A stretch of 48,745 nt of DNA, taken from a bacterium. GTDB taxonomy: Bacteria; Planctomycetota; UBA11346. How positions within the stretch are numbered: the stretch's first letter is position 1; each line of letters opens with the position of its first letter. The stretch is from assembly GCA_020049615.1 (NCBI GenBank), contig JAIFKN010000192.1, positions 1 to 48,745 on the forward strand. The letters are read 5' to 3'. Made by a program: the position numbers and the translations under genes. Below the pieces are notes generated by a model. It worked only from the letters and a program-made list of their open reading frames with translations, was not told where the DNA came from and ran no database searches. Of this stretch, positions 25,595 through 34,837 are shown piece by piece.

Positions 25595-26857
25595 ATGGCC
25601 GCCGCCCCCTCCACGCTCCCCGCCCCCACCCCCCTGCCACGCATCCGCTCCTTCGAACGTCGTGGCTTCGGCATGTTCGTGCACTGGGGCCTGTACTCGC
25701 AACTCGGCCAGGGCGAGTGGGTGTGGACCTACCACGAAGGCGTCCGGCGGGACTATGCCAAGCTGGCCGACACCTTCACCGCCGCCGATTTCGACGCCCG
25801 CGCGCTGGTGCGCACGGCCAAGGCCGCCGGCATGCGCTACGTCTGCCTGACCACGCGCCACCACGAGGGCTTCAGCCTCTACGACACGCGCGGCCTCAAC
25901 ACCTTCGACGCGCCGCACAGCGCGGCGAAGCGCGACCTCGTCGCCGAGTTCAGCGCCGCCTGCGAGGCCGAGGGCATGGGCAAGTTCCTCTACCACACCA
26001 CCCTCGACTGGTGGCATCCCGACTTCGACGCGCCCGGCCGCTGGGACGCCTACCTCGACTACCTCAACCGCTCGGTCGAGATCCTGTGCACGCGCTACGG
26101 CCGGATCGACGGCCTGTGGTTCGATGGCAACTGGGCGCGCAAGGACCGCGACTGGAAGGAGGACGCGCTCTACGCCGTCATCCGCCGCCACCAGCCCGAG
26201 TGCATCATCGTCAACAACACGTCGACCGGGGCGCTGGGCGCCGACGGCCACCCCGAGGTCGACATCCGCACCTTCGAGCAGGGCCGACCCAAGGCCTTCG
26301 ACCACCGGGGCAAGGCCAAGTACAAGGCGGCCGAGATGTGCGACACGGTGAATTCGCACTGGGGCATCGGCGCCAACGACCTCTCGCACAAGAGCCCGGC
26401 CCAGGTCATCGACCGCCTGGTCGCCAGCCGCCGCGTCGGCGCCAACTACCTGCTCAACGTCGGGCCGACGGCACAGGGCGCCGTCCCCGGCTACGAGCGC
26501 GAGCTGCTCGCCCTGGTCGGCCGCTGGACCGCGCTGTGCCCGGCGGCCCTGTACGACGCGGTGCCCACCGAGCTGGCCTGCCGCGGCCAGGACTTCGTCC
26601 TGCGCCACGAGCGGGACTACTACTACTTCTGCCACAACCTGCAGATCCATGGCAACGCACACCTGCACGAGGGCGAGGGCGGCGCCGGCGTGCGCACCGT
26701 CGCCGGCGAGCTGCCGCCGGTGCGGCGAATCAGCTGGGCCGACCGGCCGGGCGAGGAGCTGCCCTTCAGCCAGCAGCGCTGGCTGGCCTTCGACGCCACG
26801 CCCTACCCCTACGGCACCCACCTCGCCGGCTGGCGCATCGCGCGGATCGAGACCTGA
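25595..26857 (+). CDS. Glycoside hydrolase family 29 alpha-L-fucosidase-like
   Basis: The 420-residue product has the GH29 catalytic barrel: FGMFVHWGLYSQLGQGEW (residues 25-42) with the fucose-binding His-Trp, LTTRHHEGFSLYDT (85-98), and DGLWFDGNW, in which Asp177 is the expected nucleophile. The acid/base residue varies within GH29 and cannot be fixed here. GH29 enzymes release alpha-L-fucose from glycans by a retaining mechanism. No signal peptide is visible, so it should work in the cytoplasm on imported oligosaccharides. The start ATG 25595 follows GGGG. The GH42 gene starts one base after its stop. Confidence 0.88.
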   Translation: MAAAPSTLPAPTPLPRIRSFERRGFGMFVHWGLYSQLGQGEWVWTYHEGVRRDYAKLADTFTAADFDARALVRTAKAAGMRYVCLTTRHHEGFSLYDTRGLNTFDAPHSAAKRDLVAEFSAACEAEGMGKFLYHTTLDWWHPDFDAPGRWDAYLDYLNRSVEILCTRYGRIDGLWFDGNWARKDRDWKEDALYAVIRRHQPECIIVNNTSTGALGADGHPEVDIRTFEQGRPKAFDHRGKAKYKAAEMCDTVNSHWGIGANDLSHKSPAQVIDRLVASRRVGANYLLNVGPTAQGAVPGYERELLALVGRWTALCPAALYDAVPTELACRGQDFVLRHERDYYYFCHNLQIHGNAHLHEGEGGAGVRTVAGELPPVRRISWADRPGEELPFSQQRWLAFDATPYPYGTHLAGWRIARIET

Positions 26858-26858
26858 C

Positions 26859-28688
26859 ATGCGTTCCCCCACCTTCCCCGTCTTCGCCACCGCCTACTAC
26901 CCCGAGCAGTGGCCCGAGGCCGAGTGGGAGCGCGACCTGCGTCGGATGAAGGAGCACGGCGTCACCGCGGTGCGCTGGGGCGAGTTCTCGTGGTCGTGGT
27001 GGGAGCTGGACGACGGCGCCTTCGACTTCGCCGCTACCGACCGCTTCGTCGCCGCGGTCGGCCGCGCCGGCCTCGAGCTGATCCTGTGCACGCCGACCGC
27101 GACCCCGCCGCCGTGGATCATCCAGCGCCATCCCGACATGCTGATGCAGGACCAGCACGGGCGGCCGCACCTCGGCAACCGCCACTACGGCTGCCACCAC
27201 CATCCCGGCTACCTCGCCCTGTGCGAGCGCATCATCCGGCGGCTCGCCGGGCGCTACCGCGACGTGCCGCACCTGGTCGGCTGGCAGATCGACAACGAGC
27301 CCAACATGGGCGAGTGCAACGCGGGACTCACCTACGACTACCACCCGCTGGCCGTGGCCGCCTTCCGCCGCTGGTGCGCGCAGCGCTACGGCACGCCGGC
27401 GGCGCTGAACGACGCCTGGGTCGCCCACTTCTGGTCGCGCGCCGTGCCGTCCTTCGACCTCATCGATCCGCCGCGGCCGGGCCTGGGCACGGTCAACCAC
27501 AGCGCCTGGCTGGCGTGGTGCCGCTTCCGCGCCGCGTCGCTGGCCGGCTTCGTGCATTGGCAGCGCGACCTGCTGCGCGAGGTCTGCCCCGGGGTCAGCG
27601 TCGGCACCAACATCCCCGACGTGAATCCGGTGATGATGGTCAAGCTCGGCCAGGACTACTGGGCCCAGGCCGAGGGCCTCGACTGGGCCGGCACCGACCT
27701 CTACGCCTTCCGCAAGGATCCGGCCTGGGAGGAGCGCTTCCTCGCCTACGAGACCGACCTCATGCGCAGCGCGCTGACCAGCGGCGGCGCGCGCTTCTTC
27801 ATCATGGAGACGCAGGGCGGCCCGCACAACGTGCCCTGGCGCATGGATTTCGTCGGCGGCTGGTTCGACGAGGGCTACCTCGCGCGCAGCGCCCGCACCT
27901 ACGCGCGCGGCGGGGCCGAGGGCGTCAGCTTCTTCCTCTGGCGGCCGTGGCGCACCGGGGTCGAGGCGGGGATGAACGGCCTGTGCGAGGTCGACGGCAC
28001 GCCGACCGCGCGGGCCGCGGCGCTGCCGGCGATCTACGCCGAGGTGCGCCGCATCCTCGCCGAGCCGGACCGCCGGCCGCAGGCGGTGCTGCACTACAGC
28101 CAGGCCTCGCTCGCGGTCGCCGCGCACACCGATCCCGAGCAGACGCCCAACAGCGCCATCCCGGGCTGGCATGCCCTGCTGCGCGAGGCCGGCTGGCGCG
28201 TCGCCTTCGCCGACGAGCGCACCCTGCCGCAGCGCACCTGGACGCGGGACGACCTGCTGGTGCTGCCCTACTCCATCGTGCTGTCGCAGCCCGAGATCGA
28301 CGCGATCACGCGCTGCCTGGCCGCCGGCGGCCGGGTGGTGGCCGGCTACGCCACCGGCTTCCTCGACGAGGAGGGGCGCATGGCCGACGTCCGGCCGCGC
28401 GGCCTCGCCGAGGCCTTCGGCCTGCGCCAGACCGCCTTCGACCACGCCGACGCCGCCCACGCCTGGCGCATCGGCGCCCTCGCCGCCACCGGCAACCACG
28501 CCCGCATCGAACCACGCGGCTGCCGCGTGCTGCTGACCGGCGACGATGGCCGCCCGGTGCTGACCGCGCACCACGATGGCCGCGCCATCTGCTGCGCCAT
28601 CGACCTCGGCAGCCTGGTGTGGAACCGCGCAGCCGGCCTCGAGCCGGTGACGGCGGCGCTGCTCGCGACGATCGCGCCCGGCCGCTGA
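26859..28688 (+). CDS. Glycoside hydrolase family 42 beta-galactosidase
   Basis: The 609-residue enzyme opens with the GH42 pattern YYPEQWPEAEWERDLRRMKE and carries the acid/base Glu147 in GWQIDNEPN and the nucleophile Glu317 in FFIMETQGG. The middle part (about residues 380-545) resembles the GH42 trimerisation domain and the last 60 residues the small beta domain. It removes beta-galactosyl units from short glycans; some GH42 members prefer arabinosides. No signal peptide is present, which points to a cytoplasmic role. It directly follows the fucosidase gene (one base between), suggesting that the target glycan contains both fucose and galactose. It ends seven bases from a convergent gene. 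Confidence 0.92.
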   Translation: MRSPTFPVFATAYYPEQWPEAEWERDLRRMKEHGVTAVRWGEFSWSWWELDDGAFDFAATDRFVAAVGRAGLELILCTPTATPPPWIIQRHPDMLMQDQHGRPHLGNRHYGCHHHPGYLALCERIIRRLAGRYRDVPHLVGWQIDNEPNMGECNAGLTYDYHPLAVAAFRRWCAQRYGTPAALNDAWVAHFWSRAVPSFDLIDPPRPGLGTVNHSAWLAWCRFRAASLAGFVHWQRDLLREVCPGVSVGTNIPDVNPVMMVKLGQDYWAQAEGLDWAGTDLYAFRKDPAWEERFLAYETDLMRSALTSGGARFFIMETQGGPHNVPWRMDFVGGWFDEGYLARSARTYARGGAEGVSFFLWRPWRTGVEAGMNGLCEVDGTPTARAAALPAIYAEVRRILAEPDRRPQAVLHYSQASLAVAAHTDPEQTPNSAIPGWHALLREAGWRVAFADERTLPQRTWTRDDLLVLPYSIVLSQPEIDAITRCLAAGGRVVAGYATGFLDEEGRMADVRPRGLAEAFGLRQTAFDHADAAHAWRIGALAATGNHARIEPRGCRVLLTGDDGRPVLTAHHDGRAICCAIDLGSLVWNRAAGLEPVTAALLATIAPGR

Positions 28689-28695
28689 GCGACGA

Positions 28696-29574
28696 TCAGG
28701 GGTTCGCCCAGCGGGCGCAGGCGAAGCCGGCGATGCGCTGGAGCAGCTCCCGGCGCCGCTCGCGGTTGTCGCCGGTGACGCCGTGGCCGATGTCGTCGAG
28801 GACCAGCAGTTCGCTGTGGGCGCCGCTGCGGCGCCACGCGGCATCGCCGAGCTGGCCTTGGCGGGCATGTACGATGCGATCACGGCGTCCGTAGGCGAAC
28901 AGCGCCGGCGGCAGCTGTCCGCCGGCCCAGGCCAGGACGCTGGCCTGGTGGTAAAGCGCGGCATGGGCCGGCAGACCGCCAGGACCGAAGAGATTGACCT
29001 CGGCTCCGGGATTTTCACCGTTGTCGAACCAGCGCGCGACGAAATCGAGCGGACCCCACTGCGCGATCATCGCCGCCGGGCCGGGCAGCCCGGCCAGGCC
29101 GGCGGCGACGTGCGGGCTGCGCGTGGCGAGATGCCCGGCGAAGAGGCAGCCGGCGGATTCCCCGGCGACGGCGATGCGTCGGGGATCGACGCCGATGTCC
29201 GCGGCGTGGGCCTGGAGCCAGCGCCAGGCCGTCACCACGTCGTCGAGCACGCCCGGCCAGGTCGGGGCGGTGGAGGTGCCGAGCCGGTAGCTCGGCGCGA
29301 GGGTGGCGACCCCTGCGGCCAGGGCGAGGACCTTGGCCAGCGCCCCGCAACCAAGCGGATCGCCATTGGTGAATCCGCCGCCGTGGAAGGCGAGCAGGCC
29401 CGGTGCGGCGGAGCGCGCGCCCGCCGGCCGCCACAGCCTGCCGATCACGGGCGGCGTCCCGCCGCTGGCTGGGGCCAGTTCGACGGCGGTGAGCTCGACG
29501 CCTGGGCAGGGGTCGTGGCCCTGGCCGTCGAAGATGGCGTCCAGCTGGGTGCGGCTCAGGGCGGCGAAGGGCAT
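28696..29574 (-). CDS. Alpha/beta hydrolase of the HSL/carboxylesterase type
   Basis: The start ATG 29574 gives 292 residues; the longer frame runs into the heparinase gene. It has the oxyanion-hole motif HGGGF (64-68), the nucleophile elbow GESAG with Ser140, and an acid and base at Asp232 (YGRRDRIV) and His264 (DDIGHGV), so the full triad is present. No signal peptide is seen. Esterases of this group in carbohydrate loci often remove acetyl, methyl or feruloyl groups from sugars; that role here is inferred from the neighbours. The gene lies 43 bases after the heparinase stop on the same strand. Confidence 0.86.
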   Translation of the reverse strand: MPFAALSRTQLDAIFDGQGHDPCPGVELTAVELAPASGGTPPVIGRLWRPAGARSAAPGLLAFHGGGFTNGDPLGCGALAKVLALAAGVATLAPSYRLGTSTAPTWPGVLDDVVTAWRWLQAHAADIGVDPRRIAVAGESAGCLFAGHLATRSPHVAAGLAGLPGPAAMIAQWGPLDFVARWFDNGENPGAEVNLFGPGGLPAHAALYHQASVLAWAGGQLPPALFAYGRRDRIVHARQGQLGDAAWRRSGAHSELLVLDDIGHGVTGDNRERRRELLQRIAGFACARWANP

Positions 29575-29617
29575 GCCGCCATGCTGTGCGACATCGGACG
29601 CTGGCAAGCCGGCCAGG

Positions 29618-31480
29618 CTACCAGGAGGCGAGCGGTTCCTCGCGGGTCGGCGTGGGCAGTTCACGATGCAGGGACCACTGCATGACCTGCGCCGCGCCAT
29701 TGCCCTCGACGGTGGCGGCCAGCAGGCGGATGCCCGGGTTGGGGCGTTCGACGGCGCGTTCGGGTTCGAGCGCATGCACCGTCCACGCCGCCCCAGCCGG
29801 CAGATCCAGCCGCAGCCACATCGATTGCCCGTCCTGGTCGAGCCGCACCAGATCGGGCGCCAGCGCCACCGGCGTCGCCGGCGTGACCACCGCGCTGCGT
29901 ACCTGCCGCCCGGGCTCGGCGGCGAATTCATCGCGCACGACGATGCCGGCCAGCGCCGTCAGCCGGACGCCGCGTCGCACCTGGCGCAGCTGGCCGGCGT
30001 ACACCGGTCCGAGATCGATGACGGTGGTCCGCTCGGGGCCGGCGAGGATGGAACGCTCGATCGCCGCCGAGCCGGCCACGATCTGGCCGAGTCCATCGAC
30101 CATGAGAGTCGCATGCGAACGCACATGGTGCCGCAGCACGCTCCAACGCCCGCCGTCCTGGGTCGCGTCCCACAGGCGCACTCCTGCCGACTCGAGCAGG
30201 CCGTACTCCTCCTTGCCCAGATCGGTCACCCAGCGCAGGCCTTTGGCCTCGACCACGACGCTGCCGGCATCCATGTGGCCGTGGCTGGCCGCCGGGGTCC
30301 CGGCCTTGATCCCGACCCAGGTGGCATCGGCGTCCCAACCGCTGCGATGCATCGCCACCGGCACCCGCCCGCCGCCGCTCCAGCTGGTCGGCAGCGCCTG
30401 CGCCGCCGGCGGGACGGGGTCGCCCGCCCACAGCAGGGTGAGGGGCAGGCAGCGGCGGCCCTCCCCGCTGGCCGAGACCGGCCTGGCCAGCAGCCCGGGC
30501 AGGCCGGCCCAGGCGCCCGCCAGCAGCGACGGTTCGTCCAGGCGCCGCGCCAGCCAGCCCAGCGCCGGATCCAATCCATCGCCGGTGGTGCCGCCGTCGC
30601 TGTAGTTGAACAGCCGGCCGGTCGGCCCGGTGGCATGCACTAGGAAGCGGGCGCTGGCGAGCAGGCCCGGCGAACGCGACAGGCCCGCGTCGCCGCCCAG
30701 CGCGCCCTCGAGGGCGTCCAGCATCAGCACCGTGTAGGTGGTGCCGTAGGCCCAGTAGGACGGACCCTCGGGATAGACGCCGTCAGGCGCATAGGCGGCC
30801 AGTCCGCGTGGCGCCTCGGCGATGGCCCGGCGGATGATGCGCTCGGCGAGTTCGGGGTCCTGGTCACGCAGGACCAGGGCGCCCAGCACCAGGCCGCCGT
30901 GGCAGACCTGGTTCCAGTTGTTCTCCGCCCGCACCCACCACCCGCCACCATCGCCCGGACGCAGGCCGAGCTCGCGGATCGCGGCACGGATCGCCGCGCG
31001 ATCATCGGCGGGCAGCTCCCGGTCGAGCCAATCGACGCCGATGGCCAGCGCCGCGGTCATCTCGGCGACGTCGAGGAAATGGCCCGGGTTCCAGTCAGCG
31101 AAGCCAGCGGCGGCGCGCATGGTACGGCGGGCGGTGTCAAGGTGGATCCCTTCGCCGGTCAGGTGCCAGGCCATGGCGCTGCTGAGCACCCGCCGCAGCA
31201 CCGTGCGCGAAACCGACAGCAGGCGGCGCCCCTGCAGGCGGCGTTCGGGCAGGGGCAGCGCCGCCATCGCGGTCGCCTCGCCAACGATGCGCGCGGCGAG
31301 GCGGCCGCGCAGACCGTCCTGCCGATGCAGTCCGCGCAGGGCCGCGGCGGTGGCCGGACGCATCAGGAGTTCCGGGCGCTCGCCCGACGGCTGGCGGATG
31401 GCGGCGGCCAATGGGTCGGCCGCAGCGAGGGCCGCGACCGCGAGCAGCGCGAGGACGGGCCGGATCCGGTCGGCGGTCAT
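29618..31480 (-). CDS. Secreted heparinase II/III family polysaccharide lyase
   Basis: A signal peptide (LALLAVAALAAA, cleavage near residue 21) precedes an alpha/alpha-toroid domain with ENNWNQVCHGG (186-196) and PEGPSYWAYG (237-246), then a beta-sheet domain with ASHGHMDAGS (398-407). The conserved His and Tyr residues in these three motifs match the catalytic positions of heparinase II-type lyases, which cut uronate-containing polysaccharides by beta-elimination. The 620-residue length fits. The protein should act in the periplasm or outside the cell. It sits between the polytopic membrane protein and the esterase, all on one strand. The polymer it cuts could be a glycosaminoglycan, alginate or another uronan. 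Confidence 0.9.
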   Translation of the reverse strand: MTADRIRPVLALLAVAALAAADPLAAAIRQPSGERPELLMRPATAAALRGLHRQDGLRGRLAARIVGEATAMAALPLPERRLQGRRLLSVSRTVLRRVLSSAMAWHLTGEGIHLDTARRTMRAAAGFADWNPGHFLDVAEMTAALAIGVDWLDRELPADDRAAIRAAIRELGLRPGDGGGWWVRAENNWNQVCHGGLVLGALVLRDQDPELAERIIRRAIAEAPRGLAAYAPDGVYPEGPSYWAYGTTYTVLMLDALEGALGGDAGLSRSPGLLASARFLVHATGPTGRLFNYSDGGTTGDGLDPALGWLARRLDEPSLLAGAWAGLPGLLARPVSASGEGRRCLPLTLLWAGDPVPPAAQALPTSWSGGGRVPVAMHRSGWDADATWVGIKAGTPAASHGHMDAGSVVVEAKGLRWVTDLGKEEYGLLESAGVRLWDATQDGGRWSVLRHHVRSHATLMVDGLGQIVAGSAAIERSILAGPERTTVIDLGPVYAGQLRQVRRGVRLTALAGIVVRDEFAAEPGRQVRSAVVTPATPVALAPDLVRLDQDGQSMWLRLDLPAGAAWTVHALEPERAVERPNPGIRLLAATVEGNGAAQVMQWSLHRELPTPTREEPLASW

Positions 31481-31523
31481 CCCGCAACCTTGACGATCGA
31501 TCGTCCGCGCAGCAGCGGGCGCA

Positions 31524-33953
31524 TCAGCTCGGGAACATGCCCATGATCGGCGGCATCTCGCCGGTGATGGCGAAGGTCAGCCAGGGATGGATGATGGTGA
31601 CGATGGCGACCGACAGCTCGCCGATGATCAGGCCGATGAACAACGGCTTGAGATCCTGGTAGACCTTGCCGCCGGCGAGGCGGACCACCGCCACCTTGAT
31701 CGCCCAGCCGAGCAGCACCGCGACCCAGATGCGCATCGACACCCAGGTACCGAGGACGACGAAGATGATGGGGTGCAGCGGGAACCAGGTCCAGCGATAG
31801 CGGCACAGGGCGAAGCTGATCACCGCCACCAGGCCGAAGCCCATCCAGGCGAGATCATCGAGCTGGATGGCGGTGTGGCTGGTCTGCTGCAGCAGCCCGA
31901 GGCCGGACGATGCGGCGCTCTCGGCATAGCGTCCGGTCTCGATCAGGTGGTTGAGCCCGCGGGTGGCCTGGTCGAGGGCGTCGGCCCCCGGCCAGTAGGC
32001 GAAGGCATCGCGGCCGGCGCCGAAGTTGTACAGGCCCCAGAAGCTGGCGGCGATGCCGGCCACCAGGGCCACCACCATCGCGATGCTGCCGAAGAGGGCG
32101 AAAGGCAGGCGCGGGGTGCCGGTGCTGTCGGCGATCTTGAAGGCGGTGCTGGCGAAGGGCAGCAGCCCCTCGCGGGTCTCCCGGAACATGGCGGCTCCGA
32201 CCAGGTACATCGAGACCAGCGAGGCGGGGCCCACCGCCCCGAAGCCCAGCACGGTCGAGACCACCTGGGCCGGGGCCCAGCTCGCCTGGACGAAAGGCAG
32301 GCCGGTCTCGCAGACGATGCGGCTGACCACCAGCATGAGCACCAGCACGGTCAGGGCGAAGGCCACGGCCGGCATCCAGTCCATGCCGAAGCCGCCGACC
32401 AGGACGACGACGAAGCCGACCGCCGAGACGAGGAACAGGCGGGCCGCCCAGGCCTGCTCGGGGGCGACCTCGGCGCGACGCAAGCCAATGGCGGCGACCA
32501 GCACGGCCCAGTAGTAGTGGCGTCCCGTGTAGGCGATCATGACGGCGAAGCCGAGGAAGGCCCCGACCCGCAGCGAACCGATGTCGGCGGTCGCCCCGCT
32601 GAGCACATAGTACTGCGTGCTGAGCAGCAGCAGGAGCACGCCATTGATGCCGACCGACAGCGATATCTCGGAGGCGATGAAGTAGGTCAGGCCGATGAGC
32701 GAGAAATAGATGCCGCCCATGCTCAGGCCGCCCCCCCCTCCGGACTGGGCGGTGATCGGGAACATCTGCTTCACCACCCCCGCATTCGACCACTGCAGCG
32801 GGATGCTGGGCAGGCTGCCTGGCAGCTGGATGGCGAGGAAGTTCAGGCCGTGGACGCACACCACCGGCACCACCCCCCACCAGAACAGCCGGCTGCGGAA
32901 CACGGTGGGCAGGATCCCGTCACCTGACCGGGCCATCAGCGAGGTGGCGAGCGTGGCGAGGGGATAGGCGAGCTGCTCATGGCTGGCCCACTGCCGGTGC
33001 ACCACCAGCGCCAGCATCAGGCTGGCGATGGAGAAGCAGATGACCAGGGGCAGCCAGAACGCGAGGGTCGGCAGCCAGGGCGCGATCGGCAGCTGCGACG
33101 GAGGGACCAGTTCGTCGCCGGTCTGCAGGCCATTGAGGAACCCGGGGAAGACCCGCTCGTACTGGCGTTCAGCCGCCGGCAGGCCGGCGCGCACCGCGAC
33201 GGACAGGCGCCCATGCGCCAGCCGCCAGGCGGCCGGCGTCGCATCACCGGCAAGGGTGCCGGGCATGGCCGCAAGCAGATCGCCGACTGCGGCCGAGGCT
33301 TGCGGGTCGCGTCCCCGCAGCCGCTGCCAGGCGAGCTCAGCGCCGGTCCGCGCCAGCTTCTGGTCGCCGAGGAATTCGCGCGGCGGGACCAGCGCGGCAA
33401 GATCGATGGCCGGCCCATAGGCCTCGGCTGCGACGCCGGCCGCGGCCAGCTCGCCGGCCAGGCGGCCCTCGGCCAGGGCGGCGCGTTCAGCGGATACGGC
33501 GGCGCGCAGCAGGCTCGCCACCGGATGGCCATCCATCGGCATGGTGCCGCTGGGCAGATGGCCCATGGTGTCGGAATGGCGCCACTCGGGATGGGCCTCG
33601 ACCTGGGTCGCCGGCAGAGCGAGGGAGCGGAGGAAGAAGCGGCCGAACCCGCCGTGCGGGATCCACGCGCACAGCAGGCTGAGGCCGAAGACGACCGCCA
33701 GCTCGCCGGGCGAGAAGCGCAGGCGCAGCCAGCGGCCGGCGAGCGGATTCCACACCACCGCCAAGCCGATGAGCAGCAGCAGCGGGCCCGGCGGCAGGTA
33801 GTGGCCGATGAGCGGCGTCTGCCACTCGCGCATGATGTTGTTGAGGGCGGCCGAGGCGGTCAGGACGATGGCCGCCAGCACGCCGGCGATGATCGCCTTG
33901 ACCGTGAACGAACGCCCCACGGGCGCGGTCGAAGATGGCTGCAGATCACTCAT
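31524..33953 (-). CDS. Large polytopic membrane protein, DUF6785/DUF6784-like
   Basis: I use the ATG at 33953, giving 809 residues starting MSDLQPSSTAPVGRS; the longer frame lacks sense upstream. Many hydrophobic segments are visible, the first two at about 18-38 and 55-75, followed by a loop of about 200 mostly polar residues and then a run of at least ten more segments. The motif MFRETREGLLPFASTAFKIADS and the overall layout match a family common in Planctomycetota and Verrucomicrobiota, which I recall as DUF6785 with DUF6784. Its role is not established. Position beside heparinase and glycosidase genes makes oligosaccharide uptake an attractive but unproven idea. Confidence 0.75.
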   Translation of the reverse strand: MSDLQPSSTAPVGRSFTVKAIIAGVLAAIVLTASAALNNIMREWQTPLIGHYLPPGPLLLLIGLAVVWNPLAGRWLRLRFSPGELAVVFGLSLLCAWIPHGGFGRFFLRSLALPATQVEAHPEWRHSDTMGHLPSGTMPMDGHPVASLLRAAVSAERAALAEGRLAGELAAAGVAAEAYGPAIDLAALVPPREFLGDQKLARTGAELAWQRLRGRDPQASAAVGDLLAAMPGTLAGDATPAAWRLAHGRLSVAVRAGLPAAERQYERVFPGFLNGLQTGDELVPPSQLPIAPWLPTLAFWLPLVICFSIASLMLALVVHRQWASHEQLAYPLATLATSLMARSGDGILPTVFRSRLFWWGVVPVVCVHGLNFLAIQLPGSLPSIPLQWSNAGVVKQMFPITAQSGGGGGLSMGGIYFSLIGLTYFIASEISLSVGINGVLLLLLSTQYYVLSGATADIGSLRVGAFLGFAVMIAYTGRHYYWAVLVAAIGLRRAEVAPEQAWAARLFLVSAVGFVVVLVGGFGMDWMPAVAFALTVLVLMLVVSRIVCETGLPFVQASWAPAQVVSTVLGFGAVGPASLVSMYLVGAAMFRETREGLLPFASTAFKIADSTGTPRLPFALFGSIAMVVALVAGIAASFWGLYNFGAGRDAFAYWPGADALDQATRGLNHLIETGRYAESAASSGLGLLQQTSHTAIQLDDLAWMGFGLVAVISFALCRYRWTWFPLHPIIFVVLGTWVSMRIWVAVLLGWAIKVAVVRLAGGKVYQDLKPLFIGLIIGELSVAIVTIIHPWLTFAITGEMPPIMGMFPS

Positions 33954-34128
33954 GGATGCTGGGGCGGTCGAAGCATAGGAGGCGAAACGACTTGGGAACC
34001 CCCTTAACCACCTGCAATGCCGGTTCGTGGCCGCGAAACGGATGCCGGCGTCACGTGCGCGGCCTGGACCGTTCTGGCGTCCTTGAGGACGTGGACTTTG
34101 ACTCGCCGAGTCGCTGTGCAATGGAGCT

Positions 34129-34164
34129 GGGCCGGGTGCCGCCCCCATGAACGGCACCCAGCCC
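34129..34164. promoter_or_regulatory. Strong hairpin upstream of the pseudopilin operon
   Basis: GGGCCGGGTGCCG (34129-34141) pairs with CGGCACCCAGCCC (34152-34164) over 13 positions with a single C-A mismatch and a ten-base loop. No T-run follows. It sits in the 365-base gap between the membrane-protein gene and the first prepilin gene and could be a terminator of an unseen transcript, a protein-binding site or a folded RNA. Confidence 0.4.
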
Positions 34165-34258
34165 GGTGCTTCGTCGGAATGAAACGATGGCGCGCGACAT
34201 CGCAAGGGGCTGGACACAGTGAATGAACACCCATGCCGCCTATCGACATCCGTCCGGG

Positions 34259-34287
34259 TTGTACCTGCCTCCCGATGGCGCTACACT
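34259..34287 (+). promoter_or_regulatory. Candidate sigma-70-type promoter of the pseudopilin operon
   Basis: TTGTAC (34259-34264) and TACACT (34282-34287) are separated by 17 bases and lie 31 bases before the first prepilin ATG. Both boxes match the consensus only in part (3/6 and 4/6), but spacing and place are good. The remainder of 33954-34258 holds only the hairpin noted separately. Confidence 0.4.
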
Positions 34288-34318
34288 CGCGTCTGACGAT
34301 GCCCCCCGCAGGACGACC

Positions 34319-34837
34319 ATGAACCGCCCCGGCTTCACCCTGGTAGAGATCCTGATGGCCTTGGCGGTGATCGGGATCCTCATGGGTCTGGCGCTGCCGG
34401 TCTATGGCGTCATCCAGGCGAGCGCCCGTCGGCGCGCGACCGTCCAGTTGGTCGGCAGCGTTGCCGCGGCGATCGCCAGCAGCACCGGCGGCTCCACCGT
34501 GCGCTTGGCCGATGGCGGCGTCAGGCGGCGCTGGGACTTCAACGGCGACCTGTGGCTGGACGGCGATCCCGCCCGTGATGATCTCTTCTCCGGTGCCGAC
34601 CGCAGCGCCGCTGCGGCGGCAAGCTATGAGGGCACGATCATCCAACTCGGCGTCGCGGTGCCGAAGCGGCATGTCGATGGCCAGGGGCGCATCATCGACG
34701 GCTGGTCGCGCGTCCTGCGCATCGAGTTCTCGCAGGAGCTCTACGGCAAGGGCGGCTTCGGACTGTGGTCCCTCGGCAAGGATGGCCAGGACCAGCAGGG
34801 TTCCGGGGATGACATCGCCAGCTGGAAGCAGCCATGA
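34319..34837 (+). CDS. GspG-like major pseudopilin
   Basis: The ATG at 34319 follows AGGA at good distance; the longer frame is rejected because it would bury the prepilin signal. The leader MNRPG is cut before Phe6 of G/FTLVE, with Glu at mature position 5, then a hydrophobic helix (ILMALAVIGILMGLALPVYGV). The end FGLWSLGKDGQDQQGSGDDI closely resembles the C-terminal loop of type II secretion GspG, where calcium is bound, and a second acidic loop DFNGDLWLDGD lies at 73-83. The 172-residue protein is the likely main subunit of the pseudopilus. It overlaps the next gene by ATGA. Confidence 0.87.
   Translation: MNRPGFTLVEILMALAVIGILMGLALPVYGVIQASARRRATVQLVGSVAAAIASSTGGSTVRLADGGVRRRWDFNGDLWLDGDPARDDLFSGADRSAAAAASYEGTIIQLGVAVPKRHVDGQGRIIDGWSRVLRIEFSQELYGKGGFGLWSLGKDGQDQQGSGDDIASWKQP

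Noticed and set aside
26766..29018. A 750-codon minus-strand open frame opposite the GH42 gene
   Set aside because: It is the antisense shadow of GH42; no family motif or credible start is present.
34181..34200. A sigma-54 promoter (TGGCGC...CGC) before the pilin operon
   Set aside because: The GG and GC elements do not have the required ten-base spacing and match poorly.
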